A stretch of 64,000 bases of DNA from Halalkalibacter oceani (lineage in GTDB: Bacteria > Bacillota > Bacilli > Bacillales > Bacillaceae_D). Under the pieces are notes generated by a model. That model saw only the letters and a program-made list of their open reading frames with translations. It did not search any database and was not told the origin of the DNA. Shown here in pieces: positions 17,679-29,208 of this stretch (position 1 is its first letter; every line of letters begins with the position of its first letter). Both the position numbers and the translations under genes were made by a program. The DNA is taken from the NCBI RefSeq assembly GCF_023715705.1, contig NZ_JAMBOS010000009.1, positions 62,001-126,000 of the forward strand. The letters are read 5' to 3'.

Positions 17679-17837
17679 GAAAACCCTCACTTCTACATCT
17701 CAGTTTCACAGCTGTACCGCTTTCTTCTTTTACACTGTGCAGCCGTTTGCTATTCATATTATAGACAAGAGCGGCGCCATTTCGCAAGTAAAGAGGGAAT
17801 TTGTCTTCATTCGTCACATTTTTTTCTTAATTGACTC

Positions 17838-18755
17838 TTATCCTTGCGATGGCCTTTCGTAGCGGAGCGACTGGAGCTTGAGCAAATAATCCATCCGCTC
17901 GACCCGCAGGCGCTCCAAACGCTCCGTGTAATCAATCAAAGTTAATTCCATTTTCGAGAGCGCGACAAAAACCTTCTCCTTCTGTTCAAGCTGGTGTTTC
18001 ACTGATAAGGAAAGGAAGGTGTGCAGCAGCGAAGGGATATCTTCGCGGAACATACGACGTACCGTATGGCGCTCCTCAAAATCAAGCAATTCAAAGTCGT
18101 CCTGAATTTTATGAGCTTGATGAACGAGCCGTTCGAGCCGATTTTCGATTGTCGGATCTACGGTAAATTGCTTGACCGTGTCAATATAGCGCTTTGCCTC
18201 CTCGACAAGCAGTGCAACATCTGTCCCGGTCGCGGTTTTTAAAAGCTGCTGCTGGTTGGCAAGGATCGCCTGCGAGGTGGTCCCGGGTGTCACCTGCTCA
18301 TTGGCAAAGGCTAAATCAAGGTGATGTATACGGTAAAATAAGGTGTGCAGCACCGGTGATTCACGCACCGAACGGGTCTGAACCCTTCCGTCCTTCATGT
18401 AGCGGATCGAAGCTTCCTTGCACACGCCGACCCCGTCCTTCGCCTTCATATATTTACGAAAACAGATGATGGTGATTCTTTTTTTGATTGGCGCAGGAGA
18501 GTGCTTCAGATCAAACATCATCACGGTAATAAACGTATGATTGACTTTGACTTTAATCGTCCATTCCTTTGTTTTGCGGCGAATCGTTCTCTTTTTATTT
18601 GAAGGCGGGGCATTTTGCGTCATCCGCATCAGCAACTCTTCCGTATCTTCAATTAACTTTCTTGTTGTCCGATCACGCAGAATGTGTTCATCGACAGGTT
18701 TCTTATGTGATGGAGTAAAAAAATCCTGGATTTTCGTCATCCATGAAGCTTGCAT
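17838..18755 (-). CDS. Coiled-coil protein in operon with YaaN/TelA, possibly XpaC-related
   Basis: 305 aa, ATG with GGAGGGAGG upstream and only 23 bp after the YaaN-like gene. A basic N-terminus is followed by a beta-rich middle (about 65-130) and a helical C-terminal half. The segment NRLERLVHQAHKIQDDFELLD…REDIPSLLHTFLSL is reminiscent of the C-terminal part of the XpaC family, which partners yaaN in B. subtilis. The N-terminal membrane segments expected of XpaC are absent. Function unknown. Confidence 0.6.
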   Translation of the reverse strand: MQASWMTKIQDFFTPSHKKPVDEHILRDRTTRKLIEDTEELLMRMTQNAPPSNKKRTIRRKTKEWTIKVKVNHTFITVMMFDLKHSPAPIKKRITIICFRKYMKAKDGVGVCKEASIRYMKDGRVQTRSVRESPVLHTLFYRIHHLDLAFANEQVTPGTTSQAILANQQQLLKTATGTDVALLVEEAKRYIDTVKQFTVDPTIENRLERLVHQAHKIQDDFELLDFEERHTVRRMFREDIPSLLHTFLSLSVKHQLEQKEKVFVALSKMELTLIDYTERLERLRVERMDYLLKLQSLRYERPSQG

Positions 18756-18778
18756 GTCAAGCCTCCCTCCATACGTTG

Positions 18779-19786
18779 TTATTGTAGCAGCTTTGTTTGC
18801 ATTTCCTTATTGAGTGTATCGAGCTCCTGGATAAAGGCTTTGCCTGATTCAACAATCCGCTCATTCGACTGCTCGGTCATCTCGATCGCTTCAAACACAT
18901 TTTGATAGGCTTTACGGAAGGACTCGATCGCAATCGCCGGCTCTTCCAATGTTTTTAATGTGTCGGCTGTATTTTGCTTTAACAGCTCGGCGTTTGAGAG
19001 CAGCATCGATTCTGTTGCTTCATTAACATTTTTCACAGCCTTGATCACCTTTTGCTGGTTCGAAAGGGCGAGCTGAATCGAAGCCGAAACGGTAATGACA
19101 TTTTTCGTCATCGTAATCGCATTAAAAATCGCTTCCTCCAGCTTGTCGTTATTCTCGACAATCAAATCAACAGAGGCCAGGGATTGCTGCAGCACCATGA
19201 CCGCCTGGGACATATTTTTCATTCGCGTCACGACTTTCAGCTGTCCTTTTTTGATTTCATTTGGATTATCCGCCCAGCGCTCAGAAGTCATTTCCGCTTC
19301 GAGCATATCGTGAAGCTGCTGGCCATATTCAATCTGCTTGTTTAAGTTGGCGATCCGTTCTTTCGCAACGTCCTTTAACTGGTGCAGCATCAGCGTGTCT
19401 TCCTGCAGCTTGTCCTTGCCGCTCAGAAGGCCGTCGATAATATTTTCGACCTGGGCTTCAACCGTTTTATATTTGCGAGCATATTGTTCAACTGGATTGC
19501 GGCGCAGCACTTTATTAAGCCATTTTTTCGCCTGGCTCTCCTGCAGGTGGGTAGGTTCAAGCTGACTGACCGTTTCCTTAAGCTGCAGCAGCTGATTTGG
19601 CAATTGGTTCGACTGATCCTGCATCATCGTTTTGACCGGGCGCTTTAAAGCTTCGAGCGACTCACCGGCTTGGCGCTGCTCCTCCTCGCCCAATTTATCC
19701 AATCCTTCTAAAATTTTGGAAAGGTCCTTCTCCTCCGGCAGTGACTGCTCATTATTATCGAGTATTTGATTCTTATTTTCTTCCAT
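18779..19786 (-). CDS. Toxic anion resistance family protein (YaaN/TelA)
   Basis: 335 aa, within the TelA family's usual range. Almost entirely helical, with the conserved central region NPVEQYARKYKTVEAQVENIIDGLLSGKDKLQEDTLML and the block LQQSLASVDLIVENNDKLEEAIFNAITMTKNVITVSASIQLAL. Proteins of this family are linked to tellurite, cell-envelope and lantibiotic stress; the mechanism is unclear. It is first gene of a two-gene operon and divergent to the NRDE gene. Confidence 0.9.
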   Translation of the reverse strand: MEENKNQILDNNEQSLPEEKDLSKILEGLDKLGEEEQRQAGESLEALKRPVKTMMQDQSNQLPNQLLQLKETVSQLEPTHLQESQAKKWLNKVLRRNPVEQYARKYKTVEAQVENIIDGLLSGKDKLQEDTLMLHQLKDVAKERIANLNKQIEYGQQLHDMLEAEMTSERWADNPNEIKKGQLKVVTRMKNMSQAVMVLQQSLASVDLIVENNDKLEEAIFNAITMTKNVITVSASIQLALSNQQKVIKAVKNVNEATESMLLSNAELLKQNTADTLKTLEEPAIAIESFRKAYQNVFEAIEMTEQSNERIVESGKAFIQELDTLNKEMQTKLLQ

Positions 19787-20031
19787 GAAAATCCTCCTCC
19801 GACGTCGCGAAATAAAAGATATTGTTATCTATATTTACGGAAAAAAACTGAATTCGTTTCAATTTTTGTAGAAAGCTGTCATTTCTATTATGATGGATTT
19901 TAAATAGGAACACAATCATCCTGCAGACGGATGTAGGGAAAAATTTAACTTGGGCGGGTCCGGCGATAAAATCCTGCTAATTTAATAGGTAAGGAAACGA
20001 AACGATAAAAAGGAAAAAGGAGAGATGAGAG

Positions 20032-20823
20032 ATGTGTCTGCTGCTACTGGCAATTAACCAGCATCGGGATTATCCGCTGATTTTCTGCGGCAACAGAGAT
20101 GAATTTTACGACCGTCCTACCGCGGATGCCAGCTATTGGGGGGAGGACGGTCAATTTTTTGGCGGAAGAGATTTAGAAAAAGGCGGAACATGGCTCGGTC
20201 TGTCACGTTCGGGACGGTTCGCTGCTGTGACGAATGTCAGGGAAGCGGGCGCGCAGACAAGCGCTGGCCCTGAATCAAGAGGGAAGATTGTCACCGGCTT
20301 TTTACGTTCGACGGTCAGCGGTTCTGAGTATTCACGGCAGCTGCTTCAGCAGAGCGCGCTTTATCAAGGCTATAATGCGGTCTTCGGCGTTGGAAATGAG
20401 TTGTATTACACGTCTAATCGGGCGAAAGAAAGCGGACAATTACCGGATGGCATTCATCTGCTGAGTAACGCGTCGTTGAACACACCGTGGCCGAAAACAG
20501 AACAATTAAAGACGTCGATCACCGCGTTGCTTAAGGAAACCAGCCAACCGGTTGACCGTTGGCTCGAAGCGATATTCGACTGTCTCCGGGATGACCGTCC
20601 TTACCCGGACGAATTGCTGCCTGAAACCGGAGTGGAGATTGAGTGGGAGCGGCGACTGTCACCGATCTTCATTAAAGGAGAAACGTACGGGACGAGAGCC
20701 TCGACGATCGTGCTGATGAACAACTTGGGCGAGTTTCGCTTTCTTGAGCAGACGTATGGACCATTTGGACGAAAAAAGAGCCGGACGGATAAGCAGATTT
20801 TTAGCCGGAATCCAGAGAGATAG
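20032..20823 (+). CDS. NRDE family protein (TANGO2-like)
   Basis: 263 aa. The N-terminus MCLLLLAINQHRDYPLIFCGNRDEFYDRPTA holds the NRDE signature, and C2 would be the candidate N-terminal nucleophile of this Ntn-hydrolase-like fold. GGRDLEKGGTWLGLSRSGRFAAVTN is also typical, as is the C-terminal YGTRASTIVLM block. Biochemical role is not established; the eukaryotic relative TANGO2 is tied to haem and lipid handling. AAAGGAGA precedes the ATG by 9 bp. Confidence 0.87.
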   Translation: MCLLLLAINQHRDYPLIFCGNRDEFYDRPTADASYWGEDGQFFGGRDLEKGGTWLGLSRSGRFAAVTNVREAGAQTSAGPESRGKIVTGFLRSTVSGSEYSRQLLQQSALYQGYNAVFGVGNELYYTSNRAKESGQLPDGIHLLSNASLNTPWPKTEQLKTSITALLKETSQPVDRWLEAIFDCLRDDRPYPDELLPETGVEIEWERRLSPIFIKGETYGTRASTIVLMNNLGEFRFLEQTYGPFGRKKSRTDKQIFSRNPER

Positions 20824-21044
20824 TGGCACGACTGCTAACAAATATTCGTTAATAAACAAATGTCCATACCCAATACACTTTTATAAAAAAGTGATTGACG
20901 AAAACGAAAAGTGAATTTTTATACAGTAGTATGATGATTATATACGAATGTGTAAATATGACAATTTTAAGGCGGAATTTTTTTTAATATCGCTAGATCA
21001 CAGTAAAGTAACCGCTTTCAAATCACAATCACAAAAAGTTTAAT

Positions 21045-21073
21045 TTGCCGAAATGTCAGAAAAATGATATGAT
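21045..21073 (+). promoter_or_regulatory. Candidate sigma-A promoter of gltAB
   Basis: TTGCCG (21045-21050), 17-bp spacer, TATGAT (21068-21073). The predicted transcript starts near 21080, about 65 nt before the gltA ATG. The 320-bp gap from 20824 also holds a second, worse-spaced TTGACG near 20895. No gltC-type regulator gene is adjacent, unlike B. subtilis. Confidence 0.6.
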
Positions 21074-21144
21074 CCTGTATATTAGCTCAGTAGTTTTTGG
21101 GGAGAGTTGATGAATTTTTACTTTTTTAAGGAAGGTTGATGCCA

Positions 21145-24100
21145 ATGCGGAACGCACAATACCCGAAGAAACAAGGCCTTTATGACCCGCAATTTGAGCA
21201 TGACAATTGCGGTATTGGCTTTTTAGCACATATGAAGGGGCAAAAGTCACACCAGGTTGTTCAGGATGCGCTTCAGATTCTTCGGAATTTAGAACATCGT
21301 GGCGGACAAGGTGATGAAGTGAATACAGGTGATGGAGCAGGGATGCTTTTGCAGCTGCCACACCGTTTCTTTGAAAAAGTTTGTTCGGTAGAAGGGGTTA
21401 CTCTTCCTAACATAGGTGAGTATGGAGTTGGGATGCTGTTTTTGCCACAGGATGAAGAAGCACGGGAGAAGTGCGAACAGGGCCTGGAAGATCTGATAAA
21501 AGAAGAGAAGATGGAACTTCTTGGCTGGCGCACTGTACCTGTTGATGATTCTATGCTTGGTAATGCGGCAAAAGCAGCGATGCCATTTATCCGGCAGCTT
21601 TTTGTCACACACAATGAAGCTGGCATGAGCGAGCTTGATTTTGAGCGCAAGCTTTATGTGCTGCGCAAACGGGCGGAGCATGAGCTTTCCTCCCATGTTC
21701 CTGAACAGGAGTCCTTTTATTTTGCCAGTCTTTCAAGCAGGACGATTGTTTATAAAGGGATGCTGACGACGGAGCAGGTTGATCAGTTCTATCTCGATAT
21801 GACCGATCCGGATTTTGAAACAGCGATCGCGCTTGTTCATTCGAGATTCAGTACGAATACGTTTCCAAGCTGGGAGCGGGCTCATCCAAACCGCTATATG
21901 ATTCATAACGGTGAGATCAATACAGTAAAAGGAAATGTCAACTGGATGCACGCCAGGGAGGCGGTCTTTAAATCAGACGTATTTGGCGACAATATTGCGA
22001 AAATTCATCCGATCGTCGATCAGGACGGTTCTGATTCAGCAATGTTTGATAATACGCTTGAATTTCTGTCGCTTGCTGGCCGATCAATGGCTCACTCAGC
22101 GATGATGATGATTCCAGAGCCTTGGCAAAATGATAAGCATATGAGTGCCGAGAAAAAGGCGTTCTATCAATTTCACAGCTGCCTAATGGAGCCGTGGGAC
22201 GGACCGACCGCAATCGTGTTTACGGACGGGAAGCAAATCGGCGCCTGTCTGGACCGGAATGGTCTTAGACCATCGCGCTATTACGTGACAAAGGACGACT
22301 ATATCGTCATGTCCTCCGAGGTCGGAGTGCTTGATATTGATCCGGCAAACGTGCTTTACAAAGAAAGATTACACCCTGGACATATGCTGCTTGTTGACAC
22401 AGAAGAGGGAAGAATTATTCCTGATGAAGAAATCAAGCATCAAATTGCGACTGAGCAGCCATACGGGGAATGGGTCGATGAGCATTTAATCCAGCTTGAG
22501 GATGTGCTGGAAACAGCCCATGTTGAAAATACAGACTTTAAAGCGTTGAGCTCACGTCAGCTGGCGTTTGGTTATACCTATGAAGAAATTTCCAAAGTGA
22601 TCAAGCCGATGGTGGTGGAAGGCGTCGATCCGATCGGTTCAATGGGATATGACTCGCCATTAGCCGTTTTGTCGAAGAAGCCTCAGCTTTTGTATAACTA
22701 TTTCAAACAGTTATTCGCGCAAGTTACGAACCCGCCGATTGATGCGATTCGTGAAGAAGTTGTCACGGCTATGGGTACAACGATCGGGGCGGAGCGCAAT
22801 TTGCTTGCACCTGAGCCGCTCAGCTGCCGCCATATTCACCTGCCATATCCGATCCTTGATAATGAGGAGCTGGCAAAGCTGCGCCACAACAAAATGGATG
22901 GCTTTACATCGATTACGCTGCCTATTTTGTTCGATGTCAATGAAGGGGAAGACCAGCTGGAACATGCACTCGACTCCTTGTTTGCAAAGGCCGATCAAGC
23001 GATTGAAGATGGTCACACCCTGCTTATTTTGAGCGACCGCGGCCTTAACGAAAAGCAGGCGGCAATGCCTGCACTGCTCGCTGTTTCCGGCCTGCATCAT
23101 CATTTGATCCGTCAAGGAACGCGGACAAAGGTTAGTATTTTAGTAGAATCAGGTGAACCGCGAGAAGTTCATCACTTCGCGGTCCTGCTTGGATACGGGG
23201 CGGAAGCGATTAATCCGTATCTTGTGTTTGATTCGGTCGATCACTTAATTCACGAAGGACTGCTTGACGATATTTCCTATGTTGAAGCAGTGAATAAATA
23301 TATTAAAGCTGCCGCAAAAGGGATCATGAAGGTCCTTTCAAAGATGGGGATTTCAACGATTCAAAGTTACCGCGGTGCGCAAATTTTTGAGGCTGTCGGC
23401 ATTCACGAATCGGTTGTTGACCGTTATTTCACATGGACAACGACGCGCATCGGCGGCGTTGATCTGGCGATGATCGAAAAAGAAGTGCTGGCCCGTCATA
23501 AACGCGCTTACTCTGAACAAGAGGGCGTAGACCGCGCCTTAGATCCAGGTGATGATTTGCAATGGCGTCGCAATGGGGATCCGCATCAGTACAATCCTCA
23601 TACGATCCATATGCTGCAGCATGCCTGCCGTCAAAATAACTATGATTTATTTAAAAAGTATTCACAAGCGATCAATGAGCAGACGAAGGAGCAAACGACG
23701 CTTCGTGGACTGCTGAAGTTCAAGGAAGGCCGCACGCCAATTCCGATTGATGAGGTTGAGTCGATCGAAGAGATTGTCAAACGCTTCCGCACAGGAGCGA
23801 TGTCTTTCGGTTCAATTTCACAGGAAGCGCATGAAACGCTGGCGATTGCGATGAATCGACTCGGGGCCAGAAGTAACACCGGTGAAGGCGGTGAAGACCC
23901 TGCGCGATTTACACCGGATGAAAATGGCGATTTGCGCCGCAGTGCGATTAAACAGGTCGCTTCCGGCCGTTTTGGGGTCACAAGCCACTATCTGGTCAAT
24001 GCCGATGAAATTCAAATTAAAGTCGCCCAAGGGGCAAAGCCGGGTGAAGGTGGTCAGCTACCTGGGAACAAAGTTTATCCATGGGTAGCGGAAGTCCGCG

Positions 24101-25740
24101 GCTCAACGCCGGGTGTCGGACTGATTTCCCCACCTCCTCATCATGATATTTACTCGATTGAGGATTTGGCGGAGTTAATTCATGATTTGAAAAATGCCAA
24201 CCCGACAGCGAAAGTCAGCGTCAAGCTTGTAGCAGGTACCGGTGTCGGAACAATTGCTGCCGGTGTGGCCAAAGGCCGTGCCGATGGCGTAATCATTAGC
24301 GGCTACGACGGAGGAACAGGAGCAGCGGCGAGAACGAGTATTAAGCATACCGGCCTTCCTTGGGAAATCGGTTTGGCGGAAACGCATCAGACGCTTGTAC
24401 TCAATAACCTGCGCGACCGGATTACTGTTGAAACCGACGGAAAGCTGATGACAGGACGAGATGTTGTCGTTGCGGCGCTGCTCGGTGCTGAAGAATTTGC
24501 CTTCTCAACCGCTCCGCTTGTCGTTCTTGGTTGTATCATCATGCGCGTTTGTCATTTAGATACATGCCCGGTCGGGATTGCGACTCAAAATCCTGAGCTC
24601 CGTAAGAAATATATGGGCGAACCTGACCACGTCGTCAACTTCATGCGTTTTATCGCCCAGGAGATTCGCGAGCTGATGGCTGAGCTTGGCTTCCGCAAGA
24701 TTGATGAGCTGATCGGACGGACTGACCTTCTCGAAATGAACCGTGAGATCGAGAATGAAAAGGCGAAGCAGGTTGATTTGTCGAGTCTTCTTTATCAGCC
24801 GAAGCCGGAGGAGCAGGAGCGTAATTACTGCACGAAATCTCAGGATCACCAGCTTGAGCTTTCGCTTGACAGCCGTGAGCTGATGGCTGCGAGCCAGCCT
24901 GCGCTTGAACGCGGTGAAAAGGTGAGCGGCTCATTTAAAATTTATAATGTTGATCGTGTTGTCGGGACGATGGTCGGCAGTGAGATCAGCAAACGATACG
25001 GTGCAGCGGGTCTGGCTGATGATACGATTACGTTTGATTTCAAAGGCTCTGCCGGACAAAGCTTCGGTGCCTTTATTCCAAAAGGAATGACTTTGCGTCT
25101 TGAAGGAGATGCAAATGACTATACAGGTAAGGGACTTTCCGGCGGAAAGATTGTCGTATTCCCGCCGCAGGAGTCAACATTCAAGGCGGAAGAGAATATT
25201 TTGATTGGAAATACGTCCTTCTATGGAGCGACCAGCGGTGAAGCGTATATTCGCGGTATTGCCGGGGAGCGTTTCGCTGTACGGAATTCGGGCGCGATGG
25301 TTGTCGTGGAAGGGGTCGGTGACCATGGGCTTGAATACATGACCGGTGGTGTCGTCGTCAATCTCGGGACAGTCGGCAAAAACTTTGCCGCAGGGATGTC
25401 CGGCGGTTTGGCGTTCGTGCTTGATGAGGACGGTCGTTTCGCCTCTAAGTGTAACAAAGAAATGGTGCTGCTCGAAGATGTCGTTGAGCAGAAGGATATT
25501 GAGCAGCTTAGACAATTGCTTGAAAACCATGTTGCGTATACGAACAGTGAACGCGCAGCGGCGGTGCTTAAAGACTGGAATACGTATTTACCGAAGTTCA
25601 CAAAGGTAATTCCGAAAGATTACAAGCGGATGCTGGCGGCGATTGAGCGCGTCAAGCAGGAAGGCCTTAGCGGCGTTGATGCCGTCATGGTCGCCTTTGA
25701 TGAAAACAAAAGTGATAAATCGCGTGTAGGCGGAAAATAA
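21145..25740 (+). CDS. gltA: Glutamate synthase (NADPH) large subunit
   Basis: 1531 aa from the ATG at 21145, which sits 9 bp from AAGGAAGG; upstream TTG and ATG codons are too close to it. GltA makes two glutamates from glutamine and 2-oxoglutarate. A short propeptide ends before the nucleophile C22 ([14 protein letters not shown]), starting the class II amidotransferase domain (to about 430). A central domain, the FMN/2-oxoglutarate synthase domain (about 800-1210; [48 protein letters not shown], and the cysteines in [14 protein letters not shown] for the 3Fe-4S cluster) and a C-terminal GXGXG beta-helix (about 1270-1500) follow. Confidence 0.97.
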   Translation: MRNAQYPKKQGLYDPQFEHDNCGIGFLAHMKGQKSHQVVQDALQILRNLEHRGGQGDEVNTGDGAGMLLQLPHRFFEKVCSVEGVTLPNIGEYGVGMLFLPQDEEAREKCEQGLEDLIKEEKMELLGWRTVPVDDSMLGNAAKAAMPFIRQLFVTHNEAGMSELDFERKLYVLRKRAEHELSSHVPEQESFYFASLSSRTIVYKGMLTTEQVDQFYLDMTDPDFETAIALVHSRFSTNTFPSWERAHPNRYMIHNGEINTVKGNVNWMHAREAVFKSDVFGDNIAKIHPIVDQDGSDSAMFDNTLEFLSLAGRSMAHSAMMMIPEPWQNDKHMSAEKKAFYQFHSCLMEPWDGPTAIVFTDGKQIGACLDRNGLRPSRYYVTKDDYIVMSSEVGVLDIDPANVLYKERLHPGHMLLVDTEEGRIIPDEEIKHQIATEQPYGEWVDEHLIQLEDVLETAHVENTDFKALSSRQLAFGYTYEEISKVIKPMVVEGVDPIGSMGYDSPLAVLSKKPQLLYNYFKQLFAQVTNPPIDAIREEVVTAMGTTIGAERNLLAPEPLSCRHIHLPYPILDNEELAKLRHNKMDGFTSITLPILFDVNEGEDQLEHALDSLFAKADQAIEDGHTLLILSDRGLNEKQAAMPALLAVSGLHHHLIRQGTRTKVSILVESGEPREVHHFAVLLGYGAEAINPYLVFDSVDHLIHEGLLDDISYVEAVNKYIKAAAKGIMKVLSKMGISTIQSYRGAQIFEAVGIHESVVDRYFTWTTTRIGGVDLAMIEKEVLARHKRAYSEQEGVDRALDPGDDLQWRRNGDPHQYNPHTIHMLQHACRQNNYDLFKKYSQAINEQTKEQTTLRGLLKFKEGRTPIPIDEVESIEEIVKRFRTGAMSFGSISQEAHETLAIAMNRLGARSNTGEGGEDPARFTPDENGDLRRSAIKQVASGRFGVTSHYLVNADEIQIKVAQGAKPGEGGQLPGNKVYPWVAEVRGSTPGVGLISPPPHHDIYSIEDLAELIHDLKNANPTAKVSVKLVAGTGVGTIAAGVAKGRADGVIISGYDGGTGAAARTSIKHTGLPWEIGLAETHQTLVLNNLRDRITVETDGKLMTGRDVVVAALLGAEEFAFSTAPLVVLGCIIMRVCHLDTCPVGIATQNPELRKKYMGEPDHVVNFMRFIAQEIRELMAELGFRKIDELIGRTDLLEMNREIENEKAKQVDLSSLLYQPKPEEQERNYCTKSQDHQLELSLDSRELMAASQPALERGEKVSGSFKIYNVDRVVGTMVGSEISKRYGAAGLADDTITFDFKGSAGQSFGAFIPKGMTLRLEGDANDYTGKGLSGGKIVVFPPQESTFKAEENILIGNTSFYGATSGEAYIRGIAGERFAVRNSGAMVVVEGVGDHGLEYMTGGVVVNLGTVGKNFAAGMSGGLAFVLDEDGRFASKCNKEMVLLEDVVEQKDIEQLRQLLENHVAYTNSERAAAVLKDWNTYLPKFTKVIPKDYKRMLAAIERVKQEGLSGVDAVMVAFDENKSDKSRVGGK

Positions 25741-25879
25741 AAAGGCAGTTGCGGGATGAGTAGAGCCATAAGTAGAAAGCGCGGATAGCAGACTACGGCC
25801 TGCCTCATCTTTGCATGCCCGCTTCCCCTTTTAGGAAAGAAAGGATGGAAGTAGACAGACAAGGATTGGAGTGAATGCG

Positions 25880-27370
25880 ATGGGGAAGCCAACTGGATTT
25901 ATGGAGTATAAGAGAGAAACAACAAAAAAGCGTGATCCGTTTGAGCGGACGAAAAGCTGGCAGGAGTTTCATATTTTAATGCCTGAACCAGTGTTACGTC
26001 AGCAGGGTGCTCGTTGTATGGATTGCGGGGTACCTTTTTGTCAGACAGGCACGACGATGGACGGATCAGGTGAAATCGGCTGTCCGGTATATAATCTGAT
26101 ACCGGAATGGAATGATTTGGTTTATCGCGGAAAATGGAAGGAAGCATTGGAGCGTCTGCATAAGACGAATAATTTTCCTGAATTTACAGGGCGTGTCTGC
26201 CCGGCACCTTGTGAGGGTTCCTGTACCGTCGCCATTTCCGATGATGCGGTTTCGATTAAAAGCATTGAGTTTCATATCGTTGAACGCGGATTCCAGGAAG
26301 GCTGGATCGTACCGCAACCACCGGCGAAACGCACCGGAAAAACGGTTGCTGTCGTTGGTTCCGGCCCGGCTGGTTTAGCTGCAGCTGCTCAATTAAATAA
26401 AGCTGGTCATACAGTGACGGTTTTTGAACGTGAGGACCGGATTGGCGGCTTGCTGACATACGGTATTCCGGATGTGAAGCTTGCCTACCATGTCGTTGAA
26501 CGCCGCGTCAAAATTCTTGAAGAGGAAGGCGTTATTTTCAAGGCGAACGTCGAAATTGGCAAGGATATACCGGCTGCCCAGCTGAAAAACGATTTCGATG
26601 CTGTTCTGCTATGTACGGGGGCGACGAAGCCGCGTGATGTGGAAGTAGAAGGCCGCGAGCTGAAAGGAATTCATTTTGCGATGGATTTTCTTACGGCAAA
26701 TACGAAGAGCCTGCTTAACTCCAACCACCAGGATCACAATTACATTTCAGCGGAAGGAAAAAATGTGATTGTGATCGGCGGCGGAGATACCGGAGTCGAT
26801 TGTATTACGACATCAGTTCGTCATGGGGCAAAGTCCATTACGCAATTTGATATTAATAAGCAGAAGCCGGGTGTCCGTGATGAGGAGAAAAATCCTTGGC
26901 CGCTGTTTCCGATCGTGCATCAAGTCGAGGATGGACAAAAGGAAGCACAGGCGGTATACGGCCGTGACCCACGAAGCTATCAGGTTAGCACGACAAAGTT
27001 TGTCGGTGATGAACATGGCAACGTAAAGGAATTGCACACGATTGATGTTGAAACGAAAATTGATGAGAACGGCCGGAAGACACGGACGCCGATTCCAGGG
27101 ACGGAAAAAGTATGGCCGGCTGACTTAGTATTGCTCGCTGTTGGCTTTACCGGTCCCGAAGAGCGGATCATTGAAGAGCTTTCGCTTGCTACAACCGCGC
27201 GCCAAACCATTGAGGCCGCCTATGGCAAGTATGCAACGAGTGTTGACGGTGTATTTGCCGCCGGTGATAATCGTCGCGGGCAAAGCCTCGTCGTCTGGGC
27301 GATCCATGAAGGAAGAGAAGCAGCAAGAGAATGCGATCGTTATTTGATGGGAAGTTCCAATTTACCATAA
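25880..27370 (+). CDS. gltB: Glutamate synthase small subunit
   Basis: 496 aa from the ATG at 25880, close to the 493 aa of B. subtilis GltB. It passes electrons from NADPH via FAD and Fe-S clusters to GltA. N-terminal cysteine clusters are visible ([44 protein letters not shown]), then an FAD GxGxxG ([12 protein letters not shown], about 158) and an NADPH site ([11 protein letters not shown], about 298). The 139-bp gap from gltA is longer than usual and holds no gene. Confidence 0.96.
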   Translation: MGKPTGFMEYKRETTKKRDPFERTKSWQEFHILMPEPVLRQQGARCMDCGVPFCQTGTTMDGSGEIGCPVYNLIPEWNDLVYRGKWKEALERLHKTNNFPEFTGRVCPAPCEGSCTVAISDDAVSIKSIEFHIVERGFQEGWIVPQPPAKRTGKTVAVVGSGPAGLAAAAQLNKAGHTVTVFEREDRIGGLLTYGIPDVKLAYHVVERRVKILEEEGVIFKANVEIGKDIPAAQLKNDFDAVLLCTGATKPRDVEVEGRELKGIHFAMDFLTANTKSLLNSNHQDHNYISAEGKNVIVIGGGDTGVDCITTSVRHGAKSITQFDINKQKPGVRDEEKNPWPLFPIVHQVEDGQKEAQAVYGRDPRSYQVSTTKFVGDEHGNVKELHTIDVETKIDENGRKTRTPIPGTEKVWPADLVLLAVGFTGPEERIIEELSLATTARQTIEAAYGKYATSVDGVFAAGDNRRGQSLVVWAIHEGREAARECDRYLMGSSNLP

Positions 27371-27468
27371 GATGTTATAAGCTTGTAACGATTTTGTAAT
27401 AGCCTTTTTCATTGTTTCATGCGAAAATGAAAATAGAGAGAAAATTGTAAACAATGAAAGGGCGACTC

Positions 27469-28119
27469 ATGATGTTTCCATGGATGAAGCGTGGCATCGT
27501 CATATCATCGGCCTTGTTGACACTTGGAATGTTTGTTCCTGTCGATTTTGTTCGGGAGGCGCATGCAGACGAGCCGCAAAGGGCGCTGGATGAGAATAAC
27601 GATAATCCACTCATTTATAAAGTTGATCAGGATAATTATGATTTATTTCATGAAGTACTTCCGGCGAAAACCGATCACTATATTCATCGTAATATTACGT
27701 CGGCGGATGTGCTTCAGCAATATTTTGTAAGACAAGCTTACGAGCAAAGTCTGAATAAGTTCGGTACGGCGATTTCGCAACGGATCAGCAAGCCGTTTGA
27801 AGAGGAAATACTGCCGCGATTGACGACAGGGCTAATCGATACGGCGAAGACATTTTCGGAAGAGGACTGGAAGCATGTGAAGCTTTCGGTTCAGCCTGCC
27901 GCGGGACTGGGAGAGAAGATTGTTCATCTGTATAACGATGAGAGCGGAGCGGATTATTTTCGCTTCCATGTTCGCCGTGACCAGCCGCCGAAGCAAGGCT
28001 ACTTCTTTAATTTTCATTATCACACGTATCTCGATCAATATGAGCGACATCATGAATTAGGAACAATTTACTGGGGGAAGGACATGCCCCCTCAGTGGAA
28101 CGGGGAAGACCGCGTCTGA
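27469..28119 (+). CDS. ypjP: YpjP family protein
   Basis: 216 aa with AAAGGG 6 bp before the chosen ATG. A signal peptide or N-terminal anchor (about 5-30) is followed by a globular domain. The C-terminal segment FRFHVRRDQPPKQGYFFNFHYHT…HHELGTIYWGKDMPPQW is almost the same as the one I recall for B. subtilis YpjP. Function unknown, probably extracytoplasmic. Confidence 0.85.
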   Translation: MMFPWMKRGIVISSALLTLGMFVPVDFVREAHADEPQRALDENNDNPLIYKVDQDNYDLFHEVLPAKTDHYIHRNITSADVLQQYFVRQAYEQSLNKFGTAISQRISKPFEEEILPRLTTGLIDTAKTFSEEDWKHVKLSVQPAAGLGEKIVHLYNDESGADYFRFHVRRDQPPKQGYFFNFHYHTYLDQYERHHELGTIYWGKDMPPQWNGEDRV

Positions 28120-28136
28120 ATGGATGCGGTCTTTTG
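28106..28136 (+). terminator. Intrinsic terminator at the end of ypjP
   Basis: AAGACCGC (28106-28113) pairs with GCGGTCTT (28126-28133), followed by TTTG. The left arm overlaps the last ypjP codons. Confidence 0.65.
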
Positions 28137-28314
28137 TCTATGCGGATGAGCAGTTGAGGTCTGGTCACGTACTTGACGGTTTTTCCTCTCTTTACATGGC
28201 AGAACGTGGAGAACAGGAAGAACGATGACAAATGCTGGCTAACCATGATAGAATGAAGATAATTATAGAGAACGACAGATAAAAAGAAAGTATATGTGAT
28301 TTGGAGTGGAGCAG

Positions 28315-28653
28315 ATGGCTAGACAAATATGGTTGCTTTTACCTGCCGCGTTGCTTTTTGTCACGATTTGGACGCTCGTGATTCTCCAGTTTCAACAAGC
28401 GGATCAATCAAAAGGGTCCGCGGAGGATGTCATCGTTGCGGAAAAAGGAGAAGCGGTCGATCAAAGAAATGAACAAATACGGACGGATGTTGTTGAAGAA
28501 GGAGCGAATCCCGATACGGATGCAAGGGACGCTGACGAAGATGGCGTTTCAGAAGAGGGAACAATCAATTTGACGGAGTTTGATTTCAATGATATTTCCA
28601 CTCCGGCTGGTGTACCGATTGACGTGATTTTATCAAAGCTTCACCTTGATTGA
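28315..28653 (+). CDS. Single-pass membrane protein with acidic outer domain, unknown function
   Basis: 112 aa from the ATG at 28315, 8 bp after GGAG. One hydrophobic helix (about 5-27; WLLLPAALLFVTIWTLVILQF) is followed by a highly acidic, low-complexity region (about 38-90) and ends DVILSKLHLD. No family recognised. It is the first of three small membrane-protein genes on the same strand before kapB. Confidence 0.6.
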   Translation: MARQIWLLLPAALLFVTIWTLVILQFQQADQSKGSAEDVIVAEKGEAVDQRNEQIRTDVVEEGANPDTDARDADEDGVSEEGTINLTEFDFNDISTPAGVPIDVILSKLHLD

Positions 28654-28724
28654 CTTGTTCATCATTTTTTCGCAAATCAGGCTCTACCTAGAGGATGATA
28701 TTTGGTAGGATAAAGGGGAGTATC

Positions 28725-29003
28725 ATGTCTGAACAAATGAGGGGGATTTGCGTGGATGCACAAGTAGAAAGAAAAGCGAGACCGGCGTGGCTGAAGTGGA
28801 TCTTGCGGATCGTTCTAAGCTACGTCGCCTTACTTGCCATTATTTTATCAATTACGATCATCGTTATTTTAGTTACCTTTGGTTTAATCGTCATTGATGC
28901 CTTTACTCACTCTACGTCATTGGAGGAATTTTCAACAAAGTATTTAGTACCGGTGTCCGAATTTATGTGGCGAGCCTTTACATGGCTCATTCCAGGGTTG
29001 TAA
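28725..29003 (+). CDS. Small membrane protein, unknown function
   Basis: 92 aa, ATG 4 bp after GGGGAG. A basic N-terminal region is followed by one long hydrophobic helix or hairpin (about 25-58; ILRIVLSYVALLAIILSITIIVILVTFGLIVIDAF) and an amphipathic tail ending in FMWRAFTWLIPGL. Its stop overlaps the next start by one base (TAATG), so the two are translationally coupled. No family recognised. Confidence 0.55.
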   Translation: MSEQMRGICVDAQVERKARPAWLKWILRIVLSYVALLAIILSITIIVILVTFGLIVIDAFTHSTSLEEFSTKYLVPVSEFMWRAFTWLIPGL

Positions 29004-29194
29004 TGACACAGGAATTGGTCATTATTTTAACGGTAATTGGTTTCTTTCTGTTGACAGGCATTTTTGGCATGTTCGGGATTTATAGTATTTTTCAGCAAAA
29101 AAAGAAGCGGGCGTTGTGGAGCTTTGGAATTGGATTTATGATGATTGTCGCGTACTTACTCGTAATGTTTGGCGGTGGGTTTGTCATTAGATAA
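29003..29194 (+). CDS. Small two-helix membrane protein, unknown function
   Basis: 63 aa starting at the ATG that overlaps the previous stop. Two membrane helices (about 5-29 and 41-60) are separated by the basic loop QQKKKRAL. The coupling suggests it acts together with the preceding small membrane protein. kapB begins 14 bp later. Confidence 0.55.
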   Translation: MTQELVIILTVIGFFLLTGIFGMFGIYSIFQQKKKRALWSFGIGFMMIVAYLLVMFGGGFVIR

Positions 29195-29208
29195 GGGGGA
29201 GATCAGCA

